This document shows, one piece after another, positions 1 through 12,352 of a DNA stretch of 64,000 nt (position 1 is its first letter; the number at the start of each line of letters is the position of its first letter). The notes beneath the pieces are model-generated. The model was not told where the DNA came from. It did not search any database and worked only from the letters and a program-made list of their open reading frames with translations. The stretch comes from Ricinus communis (lineage: Eukaryota; Streptophyta; Magnoliopsida; Malpighiales; Euphorbiaceae): contig NC_063257.1 in assembly GCF_019578655.1 (NCBI RefSeq), positions 1,116,001-1,180,000 of the forward strand. Reading direction: 5' to 3'. The translations under genes and the position numbers were made by a program.

Positions 1-3000
1 TTAGTTCAGAGGCAAACTGAATGGAGATTCGTTCTTCAGCCCCGAATGCAGCAACTGTGCGAATATTGGTGAGTGCTTCTCGTGCCACAGAAGTTGCTCT
101 AGAGTAAGCATGATAGTCTCCTCCAAACCCCTTGAGAAAAAGTTGCTGCAGATCATGAAAATAAAGAAACTTAAAATCAGCGAATGTTCTAATTTGCATA
201 GTTCAGTAACCCTCCTGTTATGTTAATCATGATCTCAAAGACATACCTCAGCTATAGAAGCTCCAACAAGCAGAGGTAAGGAGGCAACAACAACAGATGC
301 TACGCGCCAACTTAGTGTAAAGGCAATAACACATGCTGTAACTGTAAGTGCCACATTCTGCACGACTGTTGAGAGGCGGTCAGCAAGAGCACTCCGCACC
401 AAAGTTGCATCAGCAGCCAAAGTTGATGTTAGCGAGCCGGTATTGTTCTCATCTAAATCAAACCAGCCAATCTCATTGGAAAGGATAGCTGCATTCCATG
501 TAAGGAAAAGGTCTCAAAATAATATAAAGTATGAAAAGTTTACATAATGAAAAAGATTACATTAAATTACAATGGAAGATGTCATGGCCATGACTCTGCA
601 CAAATTATATAGCCTGGACAGCTCAACAGAAGCAGAAGTGATCAATTTTCCAAATGCTTGGTATGTCTCAATGCTAAAAATGAAGCAAACAGAAAACGAA
701 CCTGAGAACATCGATAGACGAACACGAGCGGTAAGACGCTCTCCCATCAAAGTGTAGAAATAATGTTGCAGAAGATATATAGGAATGGTAATCACAGCCA
801 GTCCCACAAAAATCAAAACTACCCTTTGAATCTCATGTCTCATTTCAGAAGCATCAGGATAATAAAATGCAGTCAGGACATGTGTTATCCCTAGTGCAAA
901 CATAGGAGCTTCCATGCCAGCCAAAACTGCACCCAATGAACCAAGCAGTGCACAAGGCCATTCTGGTGAATTTAACTTCAGCAGTTCCCAAATCGATGCA
1001 GTTGAAGCATGGTTGGCTAAGTCGATTCTTTCATCATTTGACTGCACCTCTCCTGTTGAGATTGACTTAAAATTCAGCGGGTTGTTATGACTGTGCGGAA
1101 GTTCTCCAAAGCTAGAATTCCCATCAGCTTCAGAATGACCTATTGAATTTGAATGTTTTAAATGTTCTGATACTTGCAAACCCACTAGACTTGCATACTC
1201 TCCTCCCTTAGATATCAAGTCCAAATGGTTCCCACTCTCAGCAACTTGGCCATTCTTCAAGACAATGATGGTGTCGACATCTCGAATAGTGGATAGCCGG
1301 TGTGCGACAATGATAGTAGTCCGATTTGACATGATTTTATCCAGGGCCTGCTGAACAATGAGCTCTGATTCTGCATCAAGAGCACTAGTAGCCTCATCCA
1401 AAAGTAGTATCTTTGGATTTCTCAACACTGCTCTTGCTATAGCAATTCTTTGCTTTTGTCCACCAGAAAGCTGAGTTCCTCCCTCCCCCACCTGGATTCA
1501 ATAAACCATCATACATTGCAAAAGATGGGATGGAATCAGGTAAATAGATTGTTTTGCCATTAATTTTATCATTCATGTCTAGCCCTTGACTCCAGTCACA
1601 TTTATCAAGCCATTCATTCTTAGAGCTGCATTTTTATTGTTTTATCCTACAAGATACCGTGGATAAGACGCACCTGAGTTTGATAGCCATCAGGTAATTG
1701 TTGAACAAAAGAATGTGCATTGGCAACTTTGGCAGCTTCAATAACCTGATCCATCCTTCCATCTTCTTTACCAAACAAAATATTATCAGCTATAGTTGTG
1801 GCAAATAACGCTGGTTCCTGACTTACCAATCCAAGCTGTTCTCTCAGCCATTTGAGGCGAAGAGTCTTGAGATCATGTCCATCCAATAGTATTTTACCTA
1901 GTTGATTTTGATGCATAAGCTACGCGACTTTTTTAATTGACCATCACAAGAAATGAATACCACTTTGCTCAAAGTTGAAAAAAGTCTGTAATTAGAATGG
2001 CATCTGAAGGTTGTATAGATACCTGAATTGGGTTCATAGAAACGTTGAACCATAGATATAACAGTGCTCTTTCCTGAGCCACTGGGACCAACAACTGCAA
2101 AGGTTTTCCCGGCACTTACAGAAAAGCTCAGATTCTCAAAGACCATATTGGGTCGTGAGGGGTAAGAGAAACAGATATTGCAAAATTCGATTTTCCCATC
2201 TACTTCTGGCAACTCAATTCCATCTTCTGAGCTGTTAGAAGGACAAGAGTCTTTCTTGATCATGTTAATGATATTGGCGGCGGCAGCCCGGCCTTTAGCA
2301 ATAGCAGCAAGGTTTGGAGTAGCTTGACCAAGAGCACTGTAAATAAAAAGGGCCTATCTTTTATCAGAATAAAAATGGATAGTCAGTAATAATACCTTAC
2401 ACTAGTTGCTATTTTATAATTCATACGGCACTTACAATCCACTAAAAATGACATTGATAATCATTGTGAAAGCTTTTGCCCCATTTATGTGGTGATGCCT
2501 AACAAGGATGCTGGCATACCAGAGAAGCAATGCCCAAGCACAAAACAATAGCCCATATGTAAATCCAACACCAACTCCTTTTGCAACCCCACTTTTCTTC
2601 CCCAATTTAAGTGCTTTATTAAGGGACTTAGAATATGCTTCAATTGCTTTATCCTCTCCTACAAATGAGTATACAGTGCGAATTTGTGAAATAACCTAAT
2701 ACATAGAAGAAGACGTAGATATCAGCTCTTCCTTAACCTTGTAGTTGAATCATAAGCAGTTAAACTCAGAACCACCAAAAGAGCTGTAAGAAGCTTATGA
2801 AATTTTTGAACCAAGGTTTGTGATATATATACCTCTTCTGCAACCTTGCCAGCCTCAGCATAAGCAGCCTCACCTTTCTCTGATAAGGTAGACATGATCA
2901 CAGTATAAGCTCCCCCAGCAACAGCTATCAACGGAACCACAGCCAAGGTGAGGAGTGTTAGTTGCCACACATATACAAATCCTATGGCAAATCCAACAAT

Positions 3001-4720
3001 GAACTGAGAAAGGTAGCGCATGGCATGGCCTGTCTGCATCAGGATACGTGGAAATGGTTTGCCATGGTTATATGTGTCAAAATGCTGGTCCAAGTATTCA
3101 AGCTGATAATTTTCAACTTACCTTGTCACCTATTGCATCTTGTATTAGTATCGCATCACTGGAGATGTGGAACATGATGTTGGAATCTCTGGCTTCTGTG
3201 TCGAAAAAATTCATATCCTTCCTTAAAACAGATTGAAGGTACTTGAGACGCAAACGAGCTGTTTGCCTCTCCCCAGTTTGCATCCACAAAGCAACACCTG
3301 AAAAGGCAACATAAAAGAACAATGCTACTACTTGTGGAAAATTTTTATAAATAGTTCCTGAAATCAGTTTTTATAGGACATATTCGACTGGTAATCAAAC
3401 ATACCTATCCATGCTGATACAAAAACCACAAGCCCCAAATACACCAAGTACAAGGCATGCTGCAACAGAAAGGTAGAAGATAAATCTTTACTTTTCATGT
3501 AAAATTTCTTTAAGAACTAATTAACAATCTGGAAATAGGATCAGTCAAGAAAATGATAAATTCTCTTAGAAAAGAAACTTGCAGACTATCACTTCATTTT
3601 GGAATCCCATAATTTTTAGCATTTGACTGATATTTTTTGGGTTTCAGTTTTCTCGCTGGTTACGTGAAATTACAGTTAAATCTTTGATCATTTCATTTCT
3701 TCTTCTTTTTCTTTTTCTTTTAGATGATGTGTAGTGACATTTTATATATGATTTGCATAATGTGGTTTAATTAATAGAAAAGATTCTTTTCTTTTTTTTT
3801 TTCTTATGCAAAACTTCACTGCTTGTTAATGATTGATCCTACATTCTCTTGATGCGCTCTCCACTTGCTTGTGTACATTCACATTTTCTTGTTTTTCATA
3901 AATGAAATTGCTTTTTGAGTATCTAGAATTCATGGTGAGTCTGGGTCAGGGTCAGGGTCAGGGTTGTATAATAGTGCTCAATTTTTATATTCTGTTGTTA
4001 TATGTAGTGAATGTATGGGTCATGATATTGTACCAAAGCCCTGTGTACGGTGGAACACATGACACTGCATTTTGGTTGTCAGATTTTAACAGACAAGTTT
4101 TCTGTTCTCTGGAAAGGGACAGATGTTCTGATAAATTTTGGATTTGGAATGAGAAAAGTACACTTCTTCTGTTCGTTAAGTGGAATTCAAGCTAGACATT
4201 TTCTATGAGAGCATTTGTCAGACTGAGCTACATCACGATATAGTAAGACTGAGCTACATCACGATATAGTAAGGGACTTAAAGAGAATAAGCAGTAGGAA
4301 AATTTTACTATGTTGATAAGAGATTCTGATTCTTAAAATAAATAAATAAAAAGATTACAAAAAGAAATTTTTTTTTAAGCACATGAAACGCTTGAAAACT
4401 GAAATTGGAATATGCAGGAATCGTTTGGGTTTAGGCCATACCTTGGAAACTTGTGTAGACATTTTTTGAGGATCGGAAGCTAGATTTCCAAGGGAATCAA
4501 TCATACGACCGAAAAAGATAAAGAAAACAGGAAGTGAAGCACCATGAATGCATGCCCCTAGACTTCCAAAAAACATCAAGAAGTAATCAATTTTATCAGC
4601 TGCAGAAAATAGAGCAAAGAATGAAACGGTGGGAGTTTTGCTTGAACTTGATGGTTGATCCATTGCTTTAGGTGAATTCTGATCCAAAACCTGATCAGAG
4701 GCAAGCTCCACTTCATTCAT
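1..4720 (-). CDS. ABCB13/14-type ABC transporter (partial; 3' part off the left edge)
   Basis: Full-size ABC transporter of the plant ABCB/MDR-PGP group, a plasma-membrane pump whose relatives move auxin or organic anions. Exons read on the minus strand: 4442-4720, 3405-3459, 3122-3297, 2833-3033, 2436-2695, 2023-2336, 1674-1897, 702-1491, 247-488 and 1-145 (continues off the window). All borders are GT/AG and the frame stays open across them. The first exon carries the start, [10 protein letters not shown] and a first membrane segment. NBD1 has Walker A GPSGSGKS (2023-2336 exon), a Q-loop SQEPALF (1674-1897), the signature LSGGQ, Walker [13 protein letters not shown] and the AHRLST H-loop (all in 702-1491). 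A linker and the start of TMD2 follow, including [18 protein letters not shown] and [17 protein letters not shown]2 is outside the window. Intron 1 is long (about 0.98 kb). Family level is certain; the choice between ABCB13 and ABCB14 orthology is not. No break was seen in the visible part. Confidence 0.93.
3941..4272. repeat. Short tandem duplications in ABCB intron 1
   Basis: Two small tandem repeats sit inside the first intron. At about 3941-3964 the hexamer GGGTCA is repeated three to four times. At about 4219-4270 a roughly 27-bp unit beginning GACTGAGCTACATCACGATA occurs twice back to back with no visible difference. They explain the open frame in this stretch; no protein similarity was seen. 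Confidence 0.75.
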
Positions 4721-4735
4721 TGCAAAACGTACAAT

Positions 4736-5235
4736 AAGTTTGACAGAGAATTACAAAAGAAAAGCAATTGTTTCACAAAGAATCCGTGGAGGATGAGTGG
4801 TCCATTCCCGCCAATAAATGTAAAGGTTCTTTCCGAGTAGCTGGCCAACTAACAATTCGGCTCCATAACTGTCTTTTGAACTTTGTTAGGCTGATAGGTT
4901 AACGAATGGTTCCGAAAGGCCCAACGTTAAAGCTCTCTCACAGCATAACCTTTAAATTGAACACAACAACCTTAAGCTGCAATTACAGCTGTTTTCCTCT
5001 GACTTAATAGCTGCTGAGTATTGAGCGAAATGGGTTATCCCTGTCAAAGCAGTAGCCTGAATTGTTGGATACATAATGAACTATAAAGAAAAGAGTGCTC
5101 AATCATGCTTATCATTTATTATTGTCCGCTTTTTTTATGACTTACTGGCATCAAAAGTTATGCAATTTTTTTTGTTCTGTTTTGATCATTGGATTAGTAG
5201 CTTGCTTAATAACACAAAGTAAGTGTTAGAGATGG

Positions 5236-5271
<36 letters not shown>

Positions 5272-5692
5272 TTTTTGTTGCACTCTGCTAAATGGATCAG
5301 TTTGATTCCCATTAAAGGTAAAATATAGAGTAAATTCACTAAAACACCCTTAATAATCTTAGACGCCAAAATAGGTCAGCTCATTGCCGCCACATAACCT
5401 GCACAATTTACCGCCTAGACTCTACAAAATTCTTTCTCTTTTTTTACTTTAATATTTAGCTAACGGCACCCGACAATTAATTTCGGTTTAATAAAAAGAA
5501 CATTAAAAATTAAAGTAATATAATTGTAACAAGTAAATTGTTAATTGAATTTAATTTGTGAATTACTTTAAACCTATAATAAGTTGAAAGGTTTTTGAGT
5601 TGGCATGCAACTTTTCAGTAGCTCCAAATAAAATTAAATATTGTAATTTAAGTGAATTTATCTTTTAATTTCTTTAATAACATAAGCTGCAT
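4736..5692. other. Upstream region of the ABCB gene, no gene seen
   Basis: This AT-rich stretch lies upstream of the minus-strand ABCB start codon and so contains its promoter. It includes an (AT)n microsatellite at about 5239-5267. I see no coding potential, RNA gene or clear transposon end. A promoter element cannot be assigned reliably because TATA-like strings are frequent in DNA of this composition. Confidence 0.5.
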
Positions 5693-5833
5693 AAGATGAT
5701 AGTGATAAGATTGAAAGAAAATCATAATGTACATCATCAAAAGAAGCTTAATCTAAAAATAAAGATGATAGTGATAAGATTGAAAGAAAATCATAATGTA
5801 CATCATCAAAAGAAGCTTAATCTAAAAATAAAG
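5693..5833. repeat. 69-bp tandem duplication across the retrotransposon junction
   Basis: The segment from about 5693 is repeated with an offset of 69 bp (G5695 aligns with G5764). Each copy contains the flank AAGATGATAG followed by the first roughly 60 bases of the left LTR. The target-site word GATAG is therefore present twice, at 5698-5702 and 5767-5771. The right junction at 10737 is not duplicated. The simplest reading is a local tandem duplication after insertion of the element, which left a truncated extra LTR end outside it. Confidence 0.85.
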
Positions 5834-5911
5834 GAAAGATGACTATTTATACTCTAACATAGAAAAGACTATACTACCCTTACAATAAACATTTAATTAC
5901 ATTGTTTAACA
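5772..5911 (-). repeat. 3' LTR of the copia element
   Basis: 140-bp terminal repeat. On the element's own strand it begins TGTTAAACA and ends CTTATCA. It differs from the other LTR at about five positions, mostly single transitions. The LTR is short for Copia, where several hundred bases is usual. Confidence 0.95.
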
Positions 5912-5922
5912 TTCCCCCTCAA
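5912..5922 (-). other. Polypurine tract of the copia element
   Basis: On the minus strand the sequence GAGGGGGAA lies directly against the TGTTAAACA start of the 3' LTR. This is the expected place for the plus-strand primer of reverse transcription. Confidence 0.85.
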
Positions 5923-5924
5923 AC

Positions 5925-8900
5925 TCACAATACGATAGCAACAAGCATCGAGAGTTTGTCAGATAAAAAACGAAAACGTGAAGCAGTTAGACTTTTTGTA
6001 AATAAGTCCGCAAGCTGTAAGGAAGAAGAAACAAAAGGCAAAGTCAAGGTGTCATTCTGAAGATGATGACGGGTAATATGACAGTCGATTTCGATATGCT
6101 TGGTCCGTTCGTGAAAGACTGAATTGTGCGCAATTTGAATAGCGCTCTTATTATCACAATGTAAAGGAGTTGGTTGCCGCAGAAAGACACCCATATCAGC
6201 AAGCAACCATCGCAACCAAACTATTTCACAAGTAGTAGAAGCCATAGCGCGATATTCAGCCTCCGTTGAGGATCGAGAAATGACGTCATGCTTCTTACTT
6301 TTCCAAGAGATAAGGGAATCACCTAAAAAATATAAAATCCAGTAGTTGATTTGCGGTCAGTGGGATCACCAGCCCAATCAGCATCAGAGTAATCACATAA
6401 CTCTAAAGATGAAGCAGATGAAAATAGAAGAGTCTGAAACTGAGTCCCACGGAGGTATCTCAAAATGCGAAGAACAGCAGCCCAATGAACTGTAGTAGGA
6501 GAAGTAACAAACTAACTGACTATATGAACAGCATATGCGATATCAGGGCGAGTGATAGTAAGATAAACCAAACTTCCAACAACAGTCCGATATAGACTCG
6601 GATCCGGCAGTAGAGAACCATCAGAAGCAGAATAACGAGCATTGAGCTCAATTGGAGTAGCAACAGTCTTATTGTCAAAAAGGCGAGCACGCTCAAAAAT
6701 ATCAGAAATGTACTTAGATTGAGAAAGAAGATACCCTTTTGGAGAAGAAGCAACTTCAATACCCAAGAAGTAACGAAGGGAACCCAAGTCCTTCATAGCA
6801 AAATAACGAGTCAGTTCGGACTTTAACAGACTAATCCCGACAACATCATCACCTATAATAATCATATCATCAACATATAGAGAGAGCAAAATTCGACCAG
6901 CTGAAGTACATTTGATAAACAGTGCAGAGTCATGGTGGCTAGGATAAAAACCAAGTGAAGTAATTACAACAGAGAATTTCTCAAACTAAGCGCGAGGAGC
7001 CTGTTTGAGACCATAAAGAGCCTTCCTAAGTCTGCAAACTTCACCAGGATGGTGATCAAGACCAGGAGGAGGGACCATATAAACTTCTTCATGAAGATCG
7101 CCATTCAAAAAGGCATTTTTGACATCCATTTGAGTTATATCCCAACGACGAATGGAAGCAACAGCAATAAGAGTTCGAACTGTAGTCATTTTAGCAACGG
7201 GAGAAAAAGTCTCTTCATAATCCATACCATATTCTTGAGAATAACCTTTAGCCACTAAACGAGCTTTATACCTTTCAATAGAACCATCAGACTTAGTTTT
7301 AATCTTGTAGACCCAACGAGAACCAATAGCACGTTTACCTGCAGGAAGGAAAACTAAATCCCAAGTATGGGTTTGGTGAAGAGCAGTTAACTCCTCAGCC
7401 ATGGCACGCTGCCAAAGAGGATCAAGAATGGTTTTTTTGAAAGATGAAGGTTCAGAAAGATGATGAATAGAAGCGAGAAAGGAAACAAATGAACTCCTAT
7501 AACAAGAATAATCAAAATCAGGTTGTTTAGTGGACTTACGATTGCGTACAGGATAGCGAGGTACGATAGTATCCGCAGTCTCAGGAGATGATTAGGCGGA
7601 GTGTGTAATAGAGGAGCCAATAGAGGTGTCAGGAATGTCAGCAAAGGATAGCTCATCAACATCAGTAGCAAAAGGGTCAATATGGATAAGATCAGACATA
7701 GATATATGGTGAGGACGGTCAGGAATTGTAAAATAAGGAATATGTTCAAGAAAAATAACATGACGAGAAATATATAATTTATGACTTACTAGATCAAAAC
7801 AATGATACCCTTTTTGACTTGCACCATAACCAAGAAAGACACATATAGTAGATCGAGATGATAGCTTACTGCGTTCAACATGAGGAAGAAGAACAAAACA
7901 TGTAGAACCAAAAACACGAAGAGAAGTATAATCTGGCGGACGACCATACAATCTTTCATAGGGAGACAAGCCAGAATTATAAGAAATAGGAATTCTGTTA
8001 ATTAAATGAACAGAAGTAAGAACTCCTTCCCCCTAAAATTCACTAGGAACACTAGCGGACAACAAGAGTGATCGTGCAGTCTCTAGAATATGCCTATGTT
8101 TTCTCTCAGCAACTCCATTTTGTTCAGGAGTATCAGTGCAAGAAGTTTAGTAAATTGTACCATCCAAAGTAAGTAGATCCTTAAAAGCATGAGAAGTATA
8201 CTCTCCCCCCAAATCACATCTAAAACATTTGATAACAGCTGAATGTTGGGTTTTTACAAGAGATCGGAACTCATTATAAATGCTAAAAAAGTCTGAACGA
8301 TGTTTCATAAGATAAACCCAATAATAACGAGTGCAATCATCAATAAAAGATACATAATAGCGAGAACCCCCTTTTGTAGAAATAGGAGAGGGTCCCCATA
8401 CATCAGAATGAATAAGATCAAAAGGAGAGACAGATATAGTAGTGCTTTTAGGAAAAGGCAATGCATTAAACTTGGCTAGTTTACAACCACTACAATCAGA
8501 AATATCATGAGTTTTCAAATTTCCTAAAGCTCCTGTAGAAACTAAAAATTTTAAACGAGACACAGAGACATGACCAAGGCGAGAGTGCCACAAATAAAAC
8601 ACAGATGAAGAGGGATTCAAACGAAAGGATGACAAATTCACACCAGGAACAACAGCCACAGTGTGAGGGGTTTTGAGTTGATCCAATACATAAAGTCCTC
8701 CTTCTCTATGGCCGATCCCAATCACTTTCTGAGACTGTGGATCCTGAACAAAACAAGCGGAAGAAGAAAATGAGACTGAGCATCCAGTATCACAAATCTG
8801 ACCAACAGAAGCAAGATTCAAAGCAAGACTAGAAATGTGATAGACATTAGATAAAGATAGAGAAGGCGTAATAACCGAACCAACACCTTGCAATGGCATA

Positions 8901-9277
8901 GGTGTACCACTAGCACTCATAACAGGAACTGAAACTTTAGGGGTTAGAGAAGTAAATGATGATAAATTAGGTGACATATGGTTTGAAGCACCAGAATCTA
9001 AAATCCAGGAGGAAGGGGATATACCTGAAGGACTAGATGACAGACCTACTTGAGAGGAAACATACATGGCATGAGGCTGAGAAGCAAGGAACTGCTGAAA
9101 CTGCTCAATCAGTGATGGGTCTAAGGAGGAGGTTGACAAGGCATTGTGAGGACGAGGTAGAAGAGGAGGTCCATTGTGGGGAGGCGGTGATCGATACGAC
9201 CACTGATGAGACTGTTGCTGCTGCTGTTGATGAAACTGTTGCTGTTTTCCTCTGCCCAATTTCGAACACTGAGATTT
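5925..9277 (-). pseudogene. Copia pol region (PR-INT-RT-RNaseH), broken by stops and a frameshift
   Basis: Reading down the minus strand: a protease active site LDSGAS (about 8980); a GAG-pre-integrase zinc finger (HSRLGH...CSGCK, about 8490-8610); an integrase core with HSDVWGP, FIDDCTRYYW and GGEY (about 8190-8420); a C-terminal integrase part with SPYERLYGRPPDY; a reverse transcriptase with [18 protein letters not shown] and the catalytic YVDD (about 6870-6885); and RNase H with [16 protein letters not shown] and the ADLFTKSL end (about 5960-6260). In-frame stops lie at 8147-8149, 8033-8035, 7592-7594, 6986-6988 and 6512-6514, and one base is missing near 6325. Several stops fall at conserved Trp or Gln positions, consistent with C-to-T or G-to-A decay. 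The frame is otherwise continuous, so this was a single polyprotein. Confidence 0.94.
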
Positions 9278-10027
9278 TCAATGACCTTTTTGCTTGCAAA
9301 ACCCGCATTCATCACGAGCAACAGATCCATATGGCCTGAACTGAGATTTAGAGTTTGATCGAGGAGGCATGGCAAAAACAGATGGAGTAGAAGCTGGAGA
9401 AACCTCTTTTACAACCGAGGACTTCAAACGAATTTCTTCAGCTAAAAGTTCACTAACAACAGAATCAACAGAAGGCAGTGGATGACGATGCAGAATAGAC
9501 CCACGAAGTCCTTCAAACTCATCACGAAGGGCCATTAAAAATTGTACCAATCTCTGCTCCTCTCTTCGTACAATATAAGGCCCAAAGGATCGTAATTCAG
9601 CAGGTTCTGTGAGAGCCAACTGATCCCACAAATCTGTCATAGCATCGTAGAATTCCTGAATACTCATACTTTTCTGCTGAAGAGCACGAATGTCAGACTC
9701 CAACTGGTATTGCTTTGCAAAATTAGACTGTGTTTACAGTCTAGCTAGGTGATCCCAAACCTCCTTAGCCGTCTCATATTTTGCTAATTGGGTGCCTATC
9801 GAATGCTTAACAGAATTATTGATCCAAGTAATAATTTTTGAATTATCAACTTCCCATTTATCCAATAATGCCACATCATCTTGAGGCTTAATATAAGCAC
9901 CCGAAATATATCCCCACTTTTGTTTCCCTTTCGAGAAATTTTTCATCACGTAGCTCCAATATGCATAATTCTTACCATCCAACTGAACACTAACTTCTTG
10001 AAGCGAATCATCTCTAGCTTCAGCCAT
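9278..10027 (-). pseudogene. Copia gag region, two nonsense codons
   Basis: The capsid-type part begins at MAEARDDSLQ (about 10027) and has the plant Copia gag pattern LDGKNYAYWSYVM with a following helical segment (DLWDQLALTEP, LMALRDEFEGLR). A stop interrupts it at 9734-9736. The zinc knuckle CGFCKQKGH is itself interrupted by TGA at 9278-9280, just before its last cysteine, and the frame then runs on into the Gln-rich linker and protease. An upstream in-frame ATG exists at 10057. The first ATG of the body is preferred because family members start at that point. The product would have been the nucleocapsid precursor of virus-like particles. Confidence 0.92.
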
Positions 10028-10584
10028 ACGGAACAGACAAAAGAAAGGAAAATTCAACAGAAATCAACAACAATCAATTACTCCAAAGAAGGGGCAACAA
10101 ATCTACTTTTACAGATTGCTTATGTGCCATAACCATTTATCAATATAAAACCACAATATATAATTTTCCACCAAGCAAATAAATTTAAGCCACAACCCCT
10201 ATCAACAAATCCAACCTTAAAGAATTTTGTCGAGCAGGTGGCATGCCAACATCATTGTTTGCTGCAACTATCTTTAACAATATTCTCGTCTTTACAAGAA
10301 TTTCGTCCGAAACCAACACGCCACGAACAGCAACAGTCTGCACAACAGATTGAACAGGGGAGTTTTGTCGAGCAGGTGGCGTGCAAAGTGGAAATGCCGA
10401 CGCACAGCAGCAACGCACACAACATAAGAAGTAGAAGCACGCAGCAAAGAAGAGGAAGAACGAGCAGACGTCGAGGATGGAAAACACAGAAGCACAGCGA
10501 AGCGCACACGACAAGAAGTAGAAGCCGCAAAGAAGAGGAAGAACGAAAGCGGTCGAGGTCACATTTCGATTGTAAAACAATTAA
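10028..10584 (-). other. Untranslated leader of the copia element
   Basis: About 550 bases lie between the primer-binding site and gag. The stretch is GC-richer than its surroundings and has open frames on both strands, but these are Ser/Arg- or Cys/Leu-rich low-complexity reads with no family resemblance. I treat it as the 5' leader RNA of the element and not as a gene. Confidence 0.7.
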
Positions 10585-10596
10585 GCTCTGATACCA
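10585..10596 (-). other. Primer-binding site (initiator tRNA-Met type)
   Basis: On the minus strand TGGTATCAGAGC follows directly after the end of the 5' LTR. This word is complementary to the 3' end of plant initiator tRNA-Met, the usual minus-strand primer of plant Copia elements. Confidence 0.92.
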
Positions 10597-10736
10597 TGAT
10601 AAGATTGAAAGAAAATCATAATGTAGATCATCAAAAGAAGCTTAACCTAAAAATAAAGGAAAGATAACTATTTATACTCTAACATGGAAAAGACTATACT
10701 ACCCTTACAATAAACATTTAATTACAGTGTTTAACA
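10597..10736 (-). repeat. 5' LTR of the copia element
   Basis: 140-bp terminal repeat matching 5772-5911 with about five substitutions. It is followed directly by GATAG (10737-10741), the right copy of the target-site duplication. It would have contained the promoter of the element. Confidence 0.95.
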
Positions 10737-10741
10737 GATAG

Positions 10742-12352
10742 TTTGATGAAAGGTGGTAATAGTAGTTATGAAAACTAAAATGCAGTGAATTATGAAAAGG
10801 AGAAGAACACACAAGTCAATGGAGAAGATGCATATAATCTCTGAGTTTGAACAAAATAAAATAGAATAGATTCAAATGACTCTATGAACCACGATGATGT
10901 CATTCCAAAAAAGAAGGAAACTCCATGCATAAAATAAAGACAAAAAGAGAAAGAGTGAAAGTTCATAGAGATATAACAAAGGTTGAGTGATTCAAGTCCT
11001 CTGCGCAATAACATTCTAAGAGAGAGAAATAATTTAAAACTTCAAATTCTATAAAAAAAAATTATAACAATAAACTCAAATATAATTAAAGACATTCAAG
11101 CACATTTGCACTATTACATACGAGTATGCAAAGAATCAAAAATCTTATATAATTACCCTTCTAAACTGGATCAAACTAGGGATGGCAATGGCTAAGGTAT
11201 TCGCCCATTTAATGCTATCCGAACCCGAACGCATTTAAACCATACTTATCTGAACCGTCCCAAATCCGTTTAAGAAATGACACTTGTAATTCGAACCCGT
11301 CCCAAATCTTAATAAAATTACTCACAAGCTATCTAAATCCGATTAAAACCTGTTTAGATTAAATAAATTTTATGAGTATTTAAATGGGTAGCGGATACTC
11401 TATCCATTAAAATCTATTTATATGAATATACGGGTAATTAAATTGGTATCTGTTTATCAAACATGTTTACAATAATTTAAATAAATAACAAAATAACAAA
11501 ACATATACTAATCAAGTCTAAGAATTCAACATTAAATATTCTATATATTAATACAAATCAAGCATAAATTTAGTAAAATCTAAAACAATATCATAAGTAA
11601 TAATAACTAAATAAAATACAATATTTATTACACTTTGTAGATCTTCAACTCCATATTCAAGTTGTTTATCTATCAAATTTGAAAAAAAAAAATACCATTA
11701 GCATATTAAATATTAAATAATAAATCTATTTATAATTATTATTATTATAAGAAATATTTAAATAGCACTTACTCAATAAAAACTTCATGGAAATACACTT
11801 CATAATTCAACATCTTTCTCAACTGAAGATAAACAACTTGCTTCTACAGTTGAATAAGATCCTAAAAGTTTAAAATAAGAATGAATATATAAAAATAAGT
11901 AGTTATAATGTATTATGCATATAAAAAATATAAAAAATATTTATACTAGATGAATTGTTAACTGAAAAACAACCGTTAATTCAAATAAAATTACAAATGA
12001 AAATCTAAAACTAAACCGAAATTATTTGTTCAGCTGATTAGAAGTCTAACATAATATTGACAGTGATAAGTTTACAAGGGCCACCTCTGCACTATGTAAG
12101 CTAACTGTATTCTTTACCTAGTATCTTTTTTTTTTTGTCACAGTATTCTTCACCTAGTACAGTTACTATGTAGCATTTCAAATGACATGCTTTCTATCTC
12201 TTCTTGGTTGCTTTTCTGTGTAAAGGTGGAAAGAAATTAGCAGTTATATTAGGTGTGTGAAAGTAAAAGGAGTTGGGTAATCTCCTCTTTTATAGCATCT
12301 AAAATGACAGCCACAATCAAAATCGTTAACTCAAGAAACTTTGGCAAAAACC
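10742..12352. repeat. AT-rich intergenic DNA with degenerate repeat words, no gene
   Basis: No credible coding region. From about 11177 the sequence starts GGGATGGCAATGG and carries many degenerate CCCGAACCC, GGATA and GGTAT words, a pattern common in old non-autonomous plant transposons. A similar block in another arrangement is found at about 13440-13680. Together they could be the two ends of one decayed element of roughly 2.5 kb, but I could not align them as clean terminal repeats. Confidence 0.35.

Larger units (their letters stand above)
5772..10736 (-). mobile_element. Full-length, inactive Ty1/copia LTR retrotransposon
   Basis: A 4,965-bp element lies on the minus strand with all structural landmarks. 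It has two 140-bp LTRs (5772-5911 and 10597-10736) that start TG and end CA on either strand, and a 5-bp target duplication GATAG at 5767-5771 and 10737-10741. A primer-binding site TGGTATCAGAGC lies next to the right LTR and a purine-rich tract GAGGGGGAA next to the left LTR. Internal coding order is gag, protease, integrase, reverse transcriptase, RNase H, which defines Copia. I count about five differences between the LTRs (roughly 96% identity), so insertion is fairly recent. Coding is broken by at least seven in-frame stops and one frameshift, so it cannot make its own proteins. Confidence 0.96.

Noticed and set aside
3902..4195. 97-codon plus-strand frame inside the ABCB gene
   Set aside because: It falls wholly within ABCB intron 1 and partly in a GGGTCA repeat; translation looks random.
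9037..9339. 100-codon plus-strand frame
   Set aside because: It is the antisense shadow of the copia gag/protease region, whose minus-strand reading is unambiguous.
10185..10591. Overlapping open frames on both strands (117 and 131 codons)
   Set aside because: They lie in the leader of the copia element, overlap each other on opposite strands and are low-complexity. No family resemblance.
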